This document shows, in pieces, positions 1-13,100 of a stretch of DNA of 64,000 bases (position 1 is its first letter; every line of letters begins with the position of its first letter). The stretch is taken from NCBI RefSeq assembly GCF_018320785.1, contig NC_054881.1, forward strand, positions 19,096,275 through 19,160,274. The letters run 5' to 3'. A program made the position numbers and the translations under genes. A model generated the notes under the pieces. The model made no database searches and was not told the origin of the DNA. It saw nothing but the letters and a program-made list of their open reading frames with translations. This DNA is from Cheilinus undulatus (taxonomy: Eukaryota; Chordata; Actinopteri; Labriformes; Labridae).

Positions 1-771
1 ATCCAAAATTAAAAATATGCAGGATAACATCTGCAGAAAACTGCTAAAACACTGATTGAATAAGTTCATACTTAACATGAAACATCTTACTTTCTCATGC
101 ATTTAAGGAAAAGCTTAACAGTGCTCTTCTTTTTTTACCTTCTCCTCTGCCTAATGACCTGAATATACACATAGGTGACAGACGCCACCCTAATTCTTAA
201 TGGGGAGATTGAGAGCCTTCACTATTTTATTGATGGTAGACAGCACGCTGCAGATTTTAGTAATGCAAAAAAATACTAAAAAGCTAAACTGAGGCACTTT
301 TGTCTAAATCTGGTTAACAGTATATGTAGACTCCATAAGGAAGATGCCAACTGTAAACTGTGATGTGCACTACATTGCTTTTTGTGTGGAATTTTAAGAC
401 AAGAATGTGCAGTTCATAATTCACTACTGCTGTCATGCAGTACCCTTATCTTTTCTGTTAGAAATGTGAGTAAATTACATTACAGAGTCTGTCATCTTGT
501 GTGAATGTACAGCAGCAAACAGCAGGAGTTAATTCATAGATTATCAGAGGTCCTCAGGCAATGCTGGTTAAAATCACAGGGAACTTTATCTTTCAGTCAG
601 AGAACTTGTCCAATTAAGCTACTCACCGTCAAGTAAAAAAAAAAATTACAACAAAATTAAGTTTGTGTTTCTGCCCTTAGCTTAAAAAACACTCAGGAGA
701 ATCAAAACAAGCCCAAGGCTGTCAGGGACATTACTTGGCGAACCACATTAGTTATCTGTGTCAGTTCTTAC

Positions 772-2537
772 CTGTAAGGCCAACCTTTTTACGGCACATA
801 AAACAGCGATTCTTCTTGGGTTTGGGGGGCTCTGGGGCTTTAGATTCTTCACTGCCAGCAGTGGAAGGATGGGAGGATGAGGATGAGGGCTGAACCAACA
901 CTGGAGACACACAAGGAAAATAATTAACTTAGTTGAGCAACAAAAATATAGTTAGTCGCACATTAAAGAGCAACACATTTGATAAAGAGTGCCTTTCTTT
1001 TTCTTTAATAATTATTTTAATAGGTCTGATAGGCTGATAATTAACTTTGGGGGTTAACTAGTGCTGTCTAGGTATGTTGTTGCTCACTGAGGTGTAGGAC
1101 TATCCCTTTTCACTGTCAAGGATAAATAGGGTTGATCAGGTTATTTCAACTCATCACTGTTGTCTTTACAGAGTAACATTCAGCCTAGATCCAAATTTTT
1201 CTTCAATTTACATTCTTCCTCCAAAAACGTTCATGCAGAGGCAAAATTAGTGCAGCTGTTGTCATCTCTTCAACACTCCTCCATCCATCCAAACTTACTC
1301 CAAGTTAACTGTGATGATTTGGGCATCAAATAGCATTCCCTACTTTAATATAGACTTGTCTGACCATGGAAATACTTTTACAGTAGGCTTAAACATGTCA
1401 TAATTACAGCAGTGTTTTTATTTCCTTGGTGAGACCCAGTGAATATCCTCAGACAAATAAAGAGCTCTATATCGGGTACCCACCAGGATCTGTGAGCTCT
1501 ACTTTGCTTCCTGATGCTCCCGTCTCTTCAGAGGACAGACTCATCTCAGTCATCTGTTGTGTTACGGAAATGGCTGTTGAAACCCCACTGCAAAGCATGA
1601 AAGGAAAACAGTTTAATATTTCACTAGTTTTAGAGAGGATGTATTACTTCTGCTTTTTATTATTTCTCACTCTCTAGTTAGTTTACAAGCACAGTCGAGT
1701 CAAGCTAGAGATAAAACTCTATTAGGTATTTATCCATACATTTTTCTGTAAATTTTGTACATATATCTATCCATCTATATATCCATCTTTCTATCTATCT
1801 AACACTTTAAATTGTGTTTTAAGGACTGACATTTGTTAATTTGTTCATCCACAAACTTTAAATTGTGTGTTTTAAGGACTGAATTTTATGTCTGAACTAC
1901 ATTTAAATATCAATATTGGCATCAGCTCAAATTAACTTGTTGATATCAGCATATCAGATATTGACAAGAATCCAGTCTCATGCATCCCTAACGTTGGAGT
2001 GATCTCGGCCCTGAGCTGCAGGACACTATAAAGCACAAGATTGTGGGAAAACTAAAAGTTCACATTAGAAATACTAGATCATGAGATCGAAAAGTCCAAC
2101 ATGGGAGTAGTTTGTAAACAATGGATTGTCTTTCTGAGGTTGATTTGCTGATCATTTCAAAATGATCCAGAAAAAAAATTACCAGAGATGGACTAGAGCA
2201 CACTCATTGGAATTGCAAAGATTGTCTAAAAAAAGGAGCTTGTTGTTTCAGAGTGTGCTTTATGTGTGGATCACTGTGCAGACAAATAATGTGGAATATG
2301 AGAGTAAGCCTGACACAGACAATGCACAGAACTCCTAGTCGAGTGTTGGTCCAATTAAATTGAATATAAGCAAGTGTGTGTCAAATTCAACTGCAATACC
2401 TAAGTGTTCAAATCCAGCTTTGAAAAACTCTGATGAAGTATGACTGTACTCAGACAAATATGTTTACCTGCATTTCAAAATTCCAGTTTCAGTTGGTCTA
2501 AAACAATAAAGACTTTTTCTGACTGCACTTCACAGAA

Positions 2538-2601
<64 letters not shown>

Positions 2602-3068
2602 GGAACATGTGAATCTTTGGAGGAAGTACAATAAATCAAGTTGGATCCCTCACCTGAAAGCCTCAGCAGCTGCAGCCTCAGCAGAAGCGGCGGCCTCGGC
2701 TGCCACCTCTGCAGCAGCAACTGCAGCAGCTGCAGCATTATTCAAAGTGGCCTCTAACCTCTGGATAGCAGACGCCTCAGCTGTGGGCCCGCTGCTGCTG
2801 CCTGAGGAAGAAAGTTTCACCACAAGTTACAGTCAGACACAAAGGCCTGCAGTTTTGTTCTGTGTTCACATGGAAACAAAGACAGGCTGAGGCAGGCCCA
2901 GTAGGACTTACCAACGGGACTCAAAGTGCTGACTCCTCCATTGTTCTGTCTTGACAGGTGCTCCTTGTGGCACACAGAACACATGCCATTAGTCCTAGGG
3001 TTGCCATAGAAACCACAGCCAGTGGGACAGAGCATAGGAACCGGGCTCTGATTGGTCTCCTGTGCCAT
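772..3068 (-). CDS. zfand5: Zfand5, A20/AN1 zinc-finger protein, 3' end off window
   Basis: Four coding exons read on the minus strand: 3068-2912 (from the ATG; the exon begins at 3096), 2801-2654, 1587-1484 and 900-772. All have GT-AG boundaries and compatible phases, giving 180 residues before the next junction. Residues 14-33 form an A20 zinc finger (C14, C18, C30, C33). Residues near 169-172 start the AN1 finger ([14 protein letters not shown]). The middle carries the conserved [11 protein letters not shown] block. The stretch just before the AN1 finger ([19 protein letters not shown], then a KPKKN basic run) matches ZFAND5 better than ZFAND6. ZFAND5 family proteins bind polyubiquitin through A20 and stimulate proteasomal breakdown in the cytoplasm. 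The rest of AN1 and the C-terminus (about 45 residues in relatives) lie beyond position 1; 1-771 is intron. Residues 74-101 are an unusual alanine/glutamate-rich segment. Which teleost paralogue (a or b) cannot be told. Confidence 0.93.
2546..2601. repeat. (TA)n microsatellite
   Basis: An almost pure TA dinucleotide run, interrupted once by AAATA, about 55 bp before the donor-side edge of the alanine-encoding zfand5 exon. Length polymorphism is expected. Confidence 0.95.
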
Positions 3069-3096
3069 AGCGATGTCTGCCACCTGCTGAGCTGAC

Positions 3097-6000
3097 CTGG
3101 ACACACAAACAGAGGACAAAGGCCAGAATGATGAGCATGATTTGTGGGGACAGTAAAACTGCTAAATTCAAAGAAGGGATGAAAATGCAGAGTATAGTGC
3201 TAAAAATTTCTTAAAGGCATTTAAGCAGCTCGTTTCAGAATCAGCATTTAAAGTCAGTAATTTTCTACATGGTTTCCCAGTATTTCTTCATTGCTTGAAT
3301 GTCACTTCAAGCACAAATGAAAATCCTTTCCCAAGATTTCCTAAAACACTATGAAGAAAAGTATGCTGTGGTCTTTTATTTTTAAAAAATGCCAGTTAAT
3401 ATGTAAATATGATGCCCAAACCAACCATCAACTCGTCTCAAATTGTTTGGTATCACTTAAGGAGGACGTAGATGTTTCCTAAATAGAGAGAGCAGAAGTA
3501 CAGAAAACCAAGAAAACCACTGCTTTTTTCAAAGACAGTGTAGTGGTTGGGAAAATCACTGCTTTTTGGGATTATTTGGATTTAGGAGCAGTAGTGACAT
3601 GCTGAATATGGATTTTGTAAAAAGTGTACTGAACTGTAAAAGAATGAAAAAATTAGGGAGCTGGAGGTCCAGTTCATAAAAGCTAAGCCCTCTTGTGTTT
3701 ATTTATTACAGCAAGGCTGCCATAACAGAATGAAACTAGGCTATCATGCTGATAATTTTCCTTGTGCCCCTCTGGCCTATATTTGAGAGCATTTATAAAA
3801 CAAGGTCCAAGTAGTTTCACAAACAACCGTGTTAGTGAAACTTGTTAACTGAACCAGCTTGACGCCTGACGTATAAATGTTGGCTCTATTCTCCTTCAAA
3901 CCTGTTTTGCCTAGCAAAAGGCCTGCAGGAAAAATATGTAGGTCCAACAACAAGATTGTTAAGCTTAAAACAGCATCAGCAATTTACATAATAGGGATTT
4001 TTTTCTAGAAAACATGTACTTGAATTAACTACAACATTTCAGGAAGTAGTAAGGTATCACGCATATGCTCTGTTTTTGATGACTGGTTAAAATAACCAAA
4101 AAAGGAAGTATTCACCACACTGGATACTGGTTTTGGTGAACTGCATCAGATGCTTCCTCCTCTCCAAATCAATACACTGCTGTTATCAGCACCTTCACGT
4201 GTGTGCGCCTGCAGACTGCAGTGCTCCGAGCTCACATGGACCTGTGTATGGTGGCTTTTCTCTGTCACAGGAGCGCAATGTGACACTGTGATCCCCGTGG
4301 AGAGCGCGCACACACACACACGCACACGCACACTCAAGAGTTACCTCAATACAGTAAGGCTATGATCACGTCTATTTTTAGACAACCTCTAGAGTACTGC
4401 ACACAGAAGCTGGTGCTGGGCCAGAATTTGTATCCTTGTCTGTGTAGGTTTCCTATTAAAGACACCACCAGGTTTTAAACCAGCAGGAAGAAACACATCT
4501 TCAACCCTTTTGAAATTAACCTTTGAACACTGTTCACAATCTGTCTTCATAGTGAGCTTGAGCAAGGACTTCACTCATAACAATCTCAGCCAAATTTTGA
4601 ATCACATATCTAAATGGGATGTTTACAAAAGGTTACTTGACATTAATAAAATAACTATTTATTTAATCTTTCAGGTGGAGGATGATATCTAACTTAAGGG
4701 TTTAAACATTAAACAACCATTTCAAGGCACACAACAAGCTGAACTTTATTATACATTTACTTTAAAATGATGGAATTTTAAAATGTGATACAAAGGGAGC
4801 AATTGATTTTTGATTAACTACAGAAATTCTGAGATTAATCTCCAATCCAAGATTTTAACTGTTTGACAGCCCCAAGATATTTTTTAAGTTAAGTCAATGT
4901 AAGTGCATCAATATGGGTTGTTCAATTATATTAATTTCACAATATGGCTTATTAAACGAATTCAAAGAATACAATTGCTTTAACAAACAGTTAACACTAA
5001 AATGCATGAACTTTTTGTCGACTTAAACTAGACTAAAACTTAAAAGAGTGAACATGGGACTACAACTAAAAAGCATTTTAACCTAAAGGCGAATGCTCAA
5101 CTGAAATAGCTGCCATGTGTAACACTGGCAATTGACAATAGGTTTGAAATTAAACAACGTTTCATATTTGTCTGTTTTGGGTCACTTCAGGGAAAGTAAT
5201 CCAAATACGAAGCCAAATATTATCGGTGTTTCTACAGCTATCAAAAGTAAAAATGGGTCAAATTTGGCCCAATAATAATAGTTTAAGCAACAATGGAGCC
5301 TCTGGGGAACACACTTAAAGATGGCAAAAAATCTTCCCTACACCTGTAGATCACAACAAGAGTCGAGCACGTTTTTCACGAAGACAAAAGACGAAATCAC
5401 TCGCTGAGCTCTGGACACAGCACTGCATGAAGTACGGTCAAGCCAGACTTAAACCATTATAACACCATAAAAGCACATAACCACAACAACAACTACTTCG
5501 TGGTTACTGACGTGATCTCCTACTGTCGATATAATTTTTCTTGACTTCAGTCCTCAGTTGCTACCTTACAAACACCAGGCCACAGCAAAGTCAATTCTAC
5601 AAATCCACTGAGTCATGCTAGCAAGCTAACGGCTGCTGCCAACGTTTGTCTTCCCATAAACGGGTATAACATGTCCTAACGGAGTCTACTTTTACTATTT
5701 CGTTAACAAATATCGCAAAACAAAGATATAGTCATCTGTAGATAATCAACCACTATACTCGAGTGATAGCGAGATAAGGCCAAACAACTGTGTAAGCACA
5801 TTCTCGTGATTCTGCTAATGTTAGCATGCTAATTGTTAGCTCAACCGTATAGTCGTTCATTAGCACTTGCTGCATTTGCTTTGTCTGCTTCTTTGTTTTC
5901 TTCGCTCATCACATGAACTAAGGGCACGGCAATAGCAATAGAGAAAAGTCGATTTGTGATTAGCCATATATGTAAAATTCAGTGCTAAAAGGGTCAGTCG

Positions 6001-6291
6001 ACACGCACAGTAACGCCAGAAAAAAGTCAACCACGAATTTACTTTAGCAAAATGCCATTGAAGATGCTAACAGATTAACACAAGGTAAGACACTTCAGCT
6101 TAATTTTCTACATCAAGTCGGCGACGAAAAAAACAATAGGACAATGATATACTTTGGTAAAGTAGTGGGGATTAAATACATAATAGAGGGAAGTTGTTTA
6201 ATCGACAGCAACCTAGCAGTAGTACAAGGAAACTTCACAAACTATCTTGTGTGCTAACTTGCTTTGGTTTAAGAAAAGTTGATCAACTTAC
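3097..6291 (-). other. zfand5 first intron
   Basis: Non-coding, AT-rich sequence between the untranslated leader and the A20 exon. It contains a CA/CG-type microsatellite at about 4306-4333. At 5610-5860 there is a cluster of GCTAGC, GTTAGC and GCATGCTAA words, which are common near fish promoters. No coding similarity was seen. Confidence 0.6.
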
Positions 6292-6480
6292 CTTGTATGT
6301 GTGAGAAACGCTGGTTTTAAATTGAATATCCGGATCGAGGTAATGACTAGACTTAATATGGGGCTTACAAACTAGGGCCGTCTAGGTATGTCGTTGTTGT
6401 TTGTGCCTTTCTTTTCAGTCTCCTCAGGCAATCAGACTCCTCTCAGCCTGTTGACGTCCTTTCTGTCGCTGATCTGAGGT
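6292..6480 (-). other. zfand5: zfand5 untranslated first exon (approximate 5' end)
   Basis: A consensus splice donor on the minus strand (exon ending ACAAG, then GTAAGTTGATC) lies at 6291/6292. Upstream of it is a promoter-like region. The A20 exon begins at 3096 with 28 nt of 5' UTR before the ATG, so a spliced leader is needed, and this is the best candidate. The 5' limit is estimated from promoter position only. The intervening first intron would be about 3.2 kb. Confidence 0.6.
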
Positions 6481-6499
6481 GGCATCTGTTTTGCTTTAC

Positions 6500-6600
6500 G
6501 TGGTGCGTTTGCGTCCTCTCTTTTCCGGTGTACGTCACGGAAATTGTGACCCTGTGATTGGAAGGCATGTGTGTTGGAGTACAGCCACGAAAGATTTCAG
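6500..6600 (-). promoter_or_regulatory. zfand5: zfand5 proximal promoter
   Basis: On the minus strand this stretch holds a CCAAT box (6557-6561), a GTGACGTA CREB/ATF-type site (6531-6538) and a CCGGAA ETS-type core (6523-6528). It is locally richer in CpG than its surroundings and no TATA box is evident. That fits a broadly expressed gene transcribed leftward. Motif calls are by eye. Confidence 0.5.
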
Positions 6601-6767
6601 ACTATTAAAGAACATAACACCTACTCCTTCCACCAACTAAACAGGTCATAACTTCGATGCTAGTCTTGTGCTGTTTCTGATCGATTCCTTTGTAATCACC
6701 AAGCTGAAACACCGCCCACAAACAAAATGATAGACTGTTGGAGAAGAGTACAAGTCACTGGTAGACT

Positions 6768-7365
6768 CAAAGGAGGGACCTTTGAGCTGCAAAGGAGCTC
6801 TATTAGATGCCCTTTTGGCTGATTAACATAATGAAATGACCTTTTCAGTGACCTCTTTGTGGGTAAAATTTGATAAAGTTATCTCTTTGTAGACAATATT
6901 TGACAAGGGGTCTACTTAATTGGCAAGATTTGACCTACGGCCTTCTTTGGTGTCCTCTAAATTAGCAGAATTTGACACAATGTCCAATTGGTGCCTTCAT
7001 AATGGACTAGGCTACGTTTGACAAACTGTCATCTTTTGTGACTTGCTTGGCAAAATTTGTTCTAGTGGGCAACATTTGACAAAATATCCTCTTTGTTGTC
7101 TTCATAATGGGCAACATTTGACAAAGTGCACTCTCTGGTGACTTTTTAGTTAACAAATTTTGTTTACGTGGGAAGTCTTTGACACCTTAATAAACAGAAG
7201 TTAACAAAATGCCTCTGTCATGCCCTTTCAATGAAAAAACATGTAGAGCATATAGAGCACCTCCTAGCAGTCTCTTTTTGTGGATAATATAAGGTTAAGT
7301 GCCCTCCCAGAGGATAGAATTGACAAAGTGGTCTCTAGGGTCCCCTTTCCTGTGGATAAAGCATG
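6768..7365. repeat. Degenerate minisatellite, about 40-60 bp unit (array A)
   Basis: Repeated variants of a unit reading roughly 'CCTCTTTGGTG ... TAATGGGCAA .. ATTTGACAAA'. Examples are the ATTTGACAA words near 6900, 7067-7080 and 7110-7125. Unit length is irregular and units are well diverged, so the array is old. The same unit type forms a second array at 47690-48236. There is no open frame. The two arrays may be parts of one transposon family with an internal satellite. Confidence 0.65.
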
Positions 7366-8340
7366 GCATGTGCCCTTCTCTACCCTAACCAAGGAAATCA
7401 AAGTATAGAATAAGCCACGTCAACAGTGAAAACTGCCAAAGCAATAGTAACAAATGACTAAACAGTTAGTAGTTCCACAGAGGTTTGGTAGGTATAATCA
7501 TATAATTAAAAAATGTTTAAGCTTAACCCTCTTTTCTTACTATTTCACTATAAAAACTCTAGTAATTGCATTCAAACATGCTATCGTTCAACTTGGCCTG
7601 CCTTTCTCCACCTGTGCAGGTAGGCTGCAAGAGTCTCTCCCTCCTCACACCATCTCCCCGAGTCAGGAGGAGTGGGGTTGGGCTGCAGGCATATATGCTC
7701 GCTTTCTATACAGTTAGATATAATATGTTTTCATTGCTTCTGTGACCACAATGTGACGAAATAGACACCCAAAAATGCACATTTTCTCTGCTCTAAATGA
7801 ACGGATCAGTCAAAATTCAGAAGGCTATAAAAACCTGAAATGTCAACACTGCTGCTCTCATGTTTCATGGAGAAGAACGCTGCTCATCTACCTCTAGGAT
7901 GCTTCAAGGCCTGTGAGAGATGGAGCCTATGAGTGTACTGTTTACATTGGTGGGTTTTCTGAACTAAAAAGTTGAAACTGTAGAAAATAAACAAAAATGA
8001 CAAATAAAAGTAGCAGAGGAAACACTTGTTCTGATGATACAGGACTGCATTCAGCTGTTTTATTCTGATCATCTTAATTCAGGTGTTTTCTTTTGCTCCC
8101 CAGCGCTATGCTAAGGGAAAATCATCCATCCATAAACACCTTCATAGGCTAACTGAGCCTCTGAAGCAGCTCTGCTGCCAACAGATGTATCTATAACTTA
8201 AACTTAAATTGCAAGTATGTGTTCTCATGTACATTTTTTTTTTAATTTTATGAATTAATTTGACTCAACAAGCTATCCAACATTTGATCTGGCACCATCA
8301 AGTTTCTCAGCTATTTTTATCATAAATATAGGAGAAAACA
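7366..8340. other. Intergenic, nothing recognised
   Basis: AT-rich sequence between the minisatellite and the small candidate frame at 8479. It has short chance reading frames but no domain, repeat family or RNA gene that I recognise. Confidence 0.5.
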
Positions 8341-8478
8341 ATGTTTGTCTTTGAGCAAATTAACTTGTCCACAGAGGTCATCCAGTGTTATTCAGCCTTC
8401 ATGTGTGAACACTACAGCTGTTTTTCAGAGCCTCCCAGCACTAACTCTTCTGCCTTTCATTCAGCTGCATTCATAAAA

Positions 8479-8946
8479 ATGGATGACCAGTTTCTTGCTG
8501 CCTTGAGGGACAGAGGGATACCCGAGGAGAGCCTTGAGAAGATGGTGCATGACAAGGTAAATCAAATGAACAAGCCTTTCAGAAATGTGTTTAGTCAAAG
8601 CTCCAGGATCCTCCTAAAAGTGAATGAATTTCTTCTGGTCTGTTATCAGTTTTATCCAAGTTGTTTTTCAGATTTTCATTTAAACATTCCCCCTTTCCTC
8701 ACCCTCTCTCCCCTGTCCCACAGAACCAATGCAGGCATAAAATTTCAACAATTTATTTAAATATTTGAAAAACCTTTATATTCTAATGAAACGGTACTAA
8801 TTTTTAAGTTGAATCCTTCAAGAAAACTGGCATTTGGTTTACATTCAACTTTTCATAGGGTTTCTTTTCACTACCAGATTGTCCAAAACATCCTGTTGAT
8901 GATGAATAACAAGGCTGTGACTGCATTGTATCCTGATGTTGTTTAA
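8479..8946 (+). pseudogene. Candidate short coding fragment, SAM-like, unsupported
   Basis: An ATG at 8479 opens 26 codons (start MDDQFLAALRDRGIPEESLE) that end at a splice-donor-like GACAAG/GTAAAT (8556/8557). A possible second exon after an AG near 8876 reads IVQNILLMMNNKAV and stops at 8946. The first piece resembles the short helical 'LRDRGIPEE' starts of SAM-like proteins seen next to fish mobile elements, but this is a loose impression. No promoter or further exons were found. It could be a chance frame or a transposon-derived remnant. Confidence 0.25.
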
Positions 8947-9900
8947 ATGACTTGGTCAACAAAGAGCATTCCAAGATCTATCGCAGTAAATCCTACCCTA
9001 ATTTCTACCCTACCTTAACACAATGGCCTCATTCACACAGCAATATTTTCTTTATCCACAGACTGAAATCAATTTTTACTGTTTATTTATTTGTCCAAAG
9101 GAAGCCGCTGCAGGTTGCAAAAAGATCATATGTGGCTTTGTATTCTCAGGTTTCTGACTCCTGTCCAAGGCAAAGCAACATCAGATGGATTTCTTAGTGA
9201 CAGTTCACTGTGAAGGCCAGGTTTAGGCCTAATATAGTTCTTATTCAATTCTGTTTTCATGCAGTGTCCTTTGAATAACAAACTCTTGCAATTCATACCA
9301 CTTCTGGTGCAATTCAATAAATATATTTCAATGTTAATGAAATACTGTGTTTTGCATTAAAATGTTTATATCTAACTTTTTGAAACGTGAGTCTTTATTA
9401 TTCCTATTTTTAAAAGAAAGTTAATGATTAATCGTCCAACTTCTTACCTACTGTGTGCCTTTACTAATGCAGTGAAGCTTTCTGTTGTCTTGAAAATAGT
9501 TTAAATTAAACACATATTTAAAATATAGTAATCTATGTAGCAAACTATTCAAGGGTGTTTATGTGAAAATTGTTTGATTATTAAATCTACCTCTTTACAG
9601 GAGTTACTCTTTAAAAGGGAAAATTCTTATGAGGACAGTGAACTTTGTATCTTTCTTTTATTTTCTTCAGGTATGTAGTTACTATGTACTCATTTAAAGG
9701 TAAATACGTAACGAGCAGTACAACGACGACATTTTTTCAAGGAAAGGAGGCTAGATCTACACGTACATGACAAATATCATATTTATAGATTTTAACAATT
9801 TTCGTTCATGTTTTAATCACTATCTTGACTTTTTGAAGAAAAAAAGTGAACCTAACCGCATTTTTGGACGTGCTGAAAAAGCCTACAGGAAAAGGAAATA
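8947..9900. other. Intergenic between candidate fragment and ccnb1 promoter
   Basis: AT-rich non-coding sequence with no repeat or domain that I recognise. Confidence 0.5.
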
Positions 9901-9914
9901 AAGAAAAAAACTCT

Positions 9915-10075
9915 AAACGACGTCACCAACACCACCGGTTGCCCTGGGAGTGCATTCGAAACAGATGCGCTCGACCAATCAGATGCCGAGAAGGTTCTGG
10001 ACACAGCGAATCAGCGAGCAGCGAGCGAGGATTTAAACCAAGACACACAACCTAAAAACTGCATCGCATCATCCT
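9915..10075 (+). promoter_or_regulatory. ccnb1: ccnb1 core promoter
   Basis: A CCAAT box at 9975-9979 (CCAATCAG), a CRE-like GACGTCAC at 9919-9926, a TTCGAA hexamer at 9955-9960 and a TTTAAA hexamer at 10032-10037 precede the ATG at 10122. There is no clear TATA box. Vertebrate cyclin B promoters use NF-Y (CCAAT) with a CHR element (TTTGAA-like) for G2/M timing. The hexamers here are only CHR-like, and which one, if either, is used is inference. Local CpG content is raised. Confidence 0.6.
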
Positions 10076-10121
10076 CCATTACGATTCTTAGTCTTATTGT
10101 TGAAGCATCGCACAGAACGAA

Positions 10122-13100
10122 ATGGCTCTTCGAGTGACCAGGGTAAGTTATTTAAATAATTTAATTTATCACGTTTAGGTTGTTTTGTTTCTATTATTAG
10201 TAATGCATTTCTGTAAATAATATATATCCAGCTGCTACCTTTTACATGCCCTCGTGCGCATATTTGAGTCGGCCTCCTTACACTCGTTCCATGAAACGAA
10301 TTCTAATGAAGACTCGGCACCTTTAAAACAGTAAATAAATACTTGTGTTAGTCAAAAGGCATGCATTATGGGCAATTTATTTTCCTGCAGAATCGCTTGG
10401 CTTCTACCAGGAGCGACCTCGGTGGAAAGGCCTGCTCGGTGACTGGGCCTGGACTGAAGCCTAGAGCTGCTTTGGGCGAAATTGGAAACATCGCAGTGAA
10501 CAAAGAACCACAGAAAAAGGTAAAAAAAAATTTCAGTTGATATACGTGTGTATATATATATAATGTGTACGATTGACTGCATCATGGAAAGATGACCTTG
10601 CATCAAACTTCCTGTTACCATGCAAGCTCACTTAAATCTCTAAGTTTATTTTTGCACTTTTCATTGGGAGTTTACCTATATTTTTATCTGGAGCAGTATG
10701 TACAATCAAATCACTCCTATGTCTATTATGACAAATGAAGCAGAAACAAAATCAAACTATTTTAAAAAGGATTTAATGACTCCAGTACTCCACCCAACAG
10801 TTTACAAACTCATCCTTTGATATTGAACATGCTAAGCCCTAAATCGAAATAAGTTTGTTCTCAACTCCCACCTGTTAATCCTGCTAGCAATAAAACATTT
10901 TCAGATTTGGCAGATTCCAGCATAATTTAATCTAAAACTGTTTTTCTCCCAAATTTGTTACCTTATTGTGTATTAAGAGTTTGATTCAGTGCATACAATT
11001 GAGTAGTAGCTTAAAGTTCTTCAGAATATGTAAGCACATAGGTAGCATGGAACAGACTCATCAGATACTTTGTTAAATTCATAAAGCCTGAGATGTGTAA
11101 ATGCTGGTTTCTTGGGGTGCATTGTTGTACAAAAATGCAACATATAGAGCAGCAAGCTTTTCTTAAATGATCCCCATGGTCTTTCTTTACATTTACTAAT
11201 TTATCCACTTGATTTCTAGGCTGTCAAGACAGAAGCCACAAAGACCAAAGTCCCCACCAAAGTTGAAAAAGCAGCCGTTGTTGAAGCCCCAAAACCTAAA
11301 AATGTTGCTCCTGTTAAACCTGAGCCTGTGGTGCAGGTAAGTGATGGCCTTTAAGCTACAAATGGTGCCTTCCTGTTGTTCGGGTGTGGTGCTTCGGTTT
11401 AATCCAACTCTATTTTATTTTACAGCCTGAACCTGCATCCCCCACTCCAATGGAGACATCTGGCTGTGAGCCTGCTGACCTCTGCCAAGCATTTTCAGAT
11501 GTTATTCTTCACACTGCTATCAGGGATGTGGATGCAGATGACTATGACAACCCCATGCTCTGCAGTGAATATGTAAAGGATATCTACAAGTACCTAAGAC
11601 AGCTTGAGGTAAATTATCTTCAAGTTGAGCAGTGTAATTCTCCTGTTCCTCTACCTCTCCTTTTAAATCCAGTTTCTTTTTTCTTTTAGATTGAGCAGAA
11701 CGTCAGACCCACTTACCTGCAGGGTCGGGAGGTGACTGGTAACATGCGAGCTATTCTGATCGACTGGCTCGTGCAAGTGAACCTGAAATTTCGTCTGCTG
11801 CAAGAGACAATGTACATGACTGTGGGAATCATTGACCGCTTTCTTCAGGTGAGTAAATGGCGCCAACATCAGTCGTTTTGTATATAAGATGTCGTAAGGA
11901 TAATTTGACTTTACCTCTTTTCCTTTTACTTTAGGACAACCCAGTCCCCAAGAAGCAGCTGCAGCTGGTTGGTGTAACTGCCATGTTCCTTGCTTCCAAA
12001 TACGAGGAGATGTATCCCCCAGAGATCTCAGATTTTGCCTATGTAACAGACCGTGCCTACACCACCGCCCAGATTCGAGACATGGAGATGACAATCCTGC
12101 GGGTGCTCAAGTTCAAACTGGGCCGTCCTCTTCCACTGCAGTTCCTCAGAAGAGCCTCAAAGATTTACGAGGTCGGTAGCAGAAACTAGACAAGTCATTT
12201 ATTTCCTTACTTGTGGTTTATCCGTTCACACTAACATCTTTAATCTTGTTTCAGGTAACTGCTGAGCAACACACTCTGGCAAAATACCTCCTGGAGCTGA
12301 CCATGGTTGACTACGAGATGGTTCACTTCCCGCCTTCCATGGTTGCGAGTGCTGCTTTGGCTCTGACCCTGAAGATCTTGGATGCTGGTGAATGGGTGAG
12401 TCTTACTCGTGGAAATGGTTACTTTATTTGCACATAATGTATTCACCATAGTTTAAGCTGAATGGCTTGATTTGGGTTGACCTGAATTTGAATTGACATT
12501 ATCTAAAAAAAAAACTGAACAAAATGTATTTCAAATTTATAGCCAACCTTATCTTTTATCTTGTACCCCATAGCATGTTGGGTTGTCATATTGGATAGCA
12601 GGGTGTAAGCAGGTTTTTTAAGTCTAGAGGTTTGATCAGTTTAACAAAACGTGGGTCTCAAATGCACATGTACAAAACTTGTTACATGGGTTATTCTAGA
12701 CTGTGGGAGGACAACTTTTAGGAAGGATCAGATCTTCCATTTTTAAATACCAATCTTAAAATGCAGAGTTAGTTAGAAATGACTAGACACAATGACTTGT
12801 GTTGCGAATGTCATCAGTAGTTTGTCCATCTTTAAGAAACTTGTACAAAAGGAGGACCCCCGCCAAACAACTATTCTTAAAAATTCCAACTTTACTAATG
12901 CTGGGAACATATTTTTTGCTGAAGAAAATCATATTAAACAGGTATATTGACTAATGTTAAGGAAATATTGCACCCCCTGTGTCTTGAATTGTATTGGGCC
13001 ATATTGCAGTTCAGTATAATCTGATTGCTCAGCCTTGGTAACTGAAGATGCAATAGAGCCTTAAAATTGTATAAGGATTCTGAAAAGGTCTTAAATTTGT

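Noticed and set aside
2600..2890. Alanine-rich open frame on the plus strand
   Set aside because: It is the antisense of the zfand5 alanine exon; GCN-rich DNA reads as Ala-rich on both strands. The minus strand has the correct splice sites and family matches.
9846..10055. 69-codon frame upstream of ccnb1
   Set aside because: It lies over the CCAAT-box promoter, has no domain and ends before the ccnb1 start.
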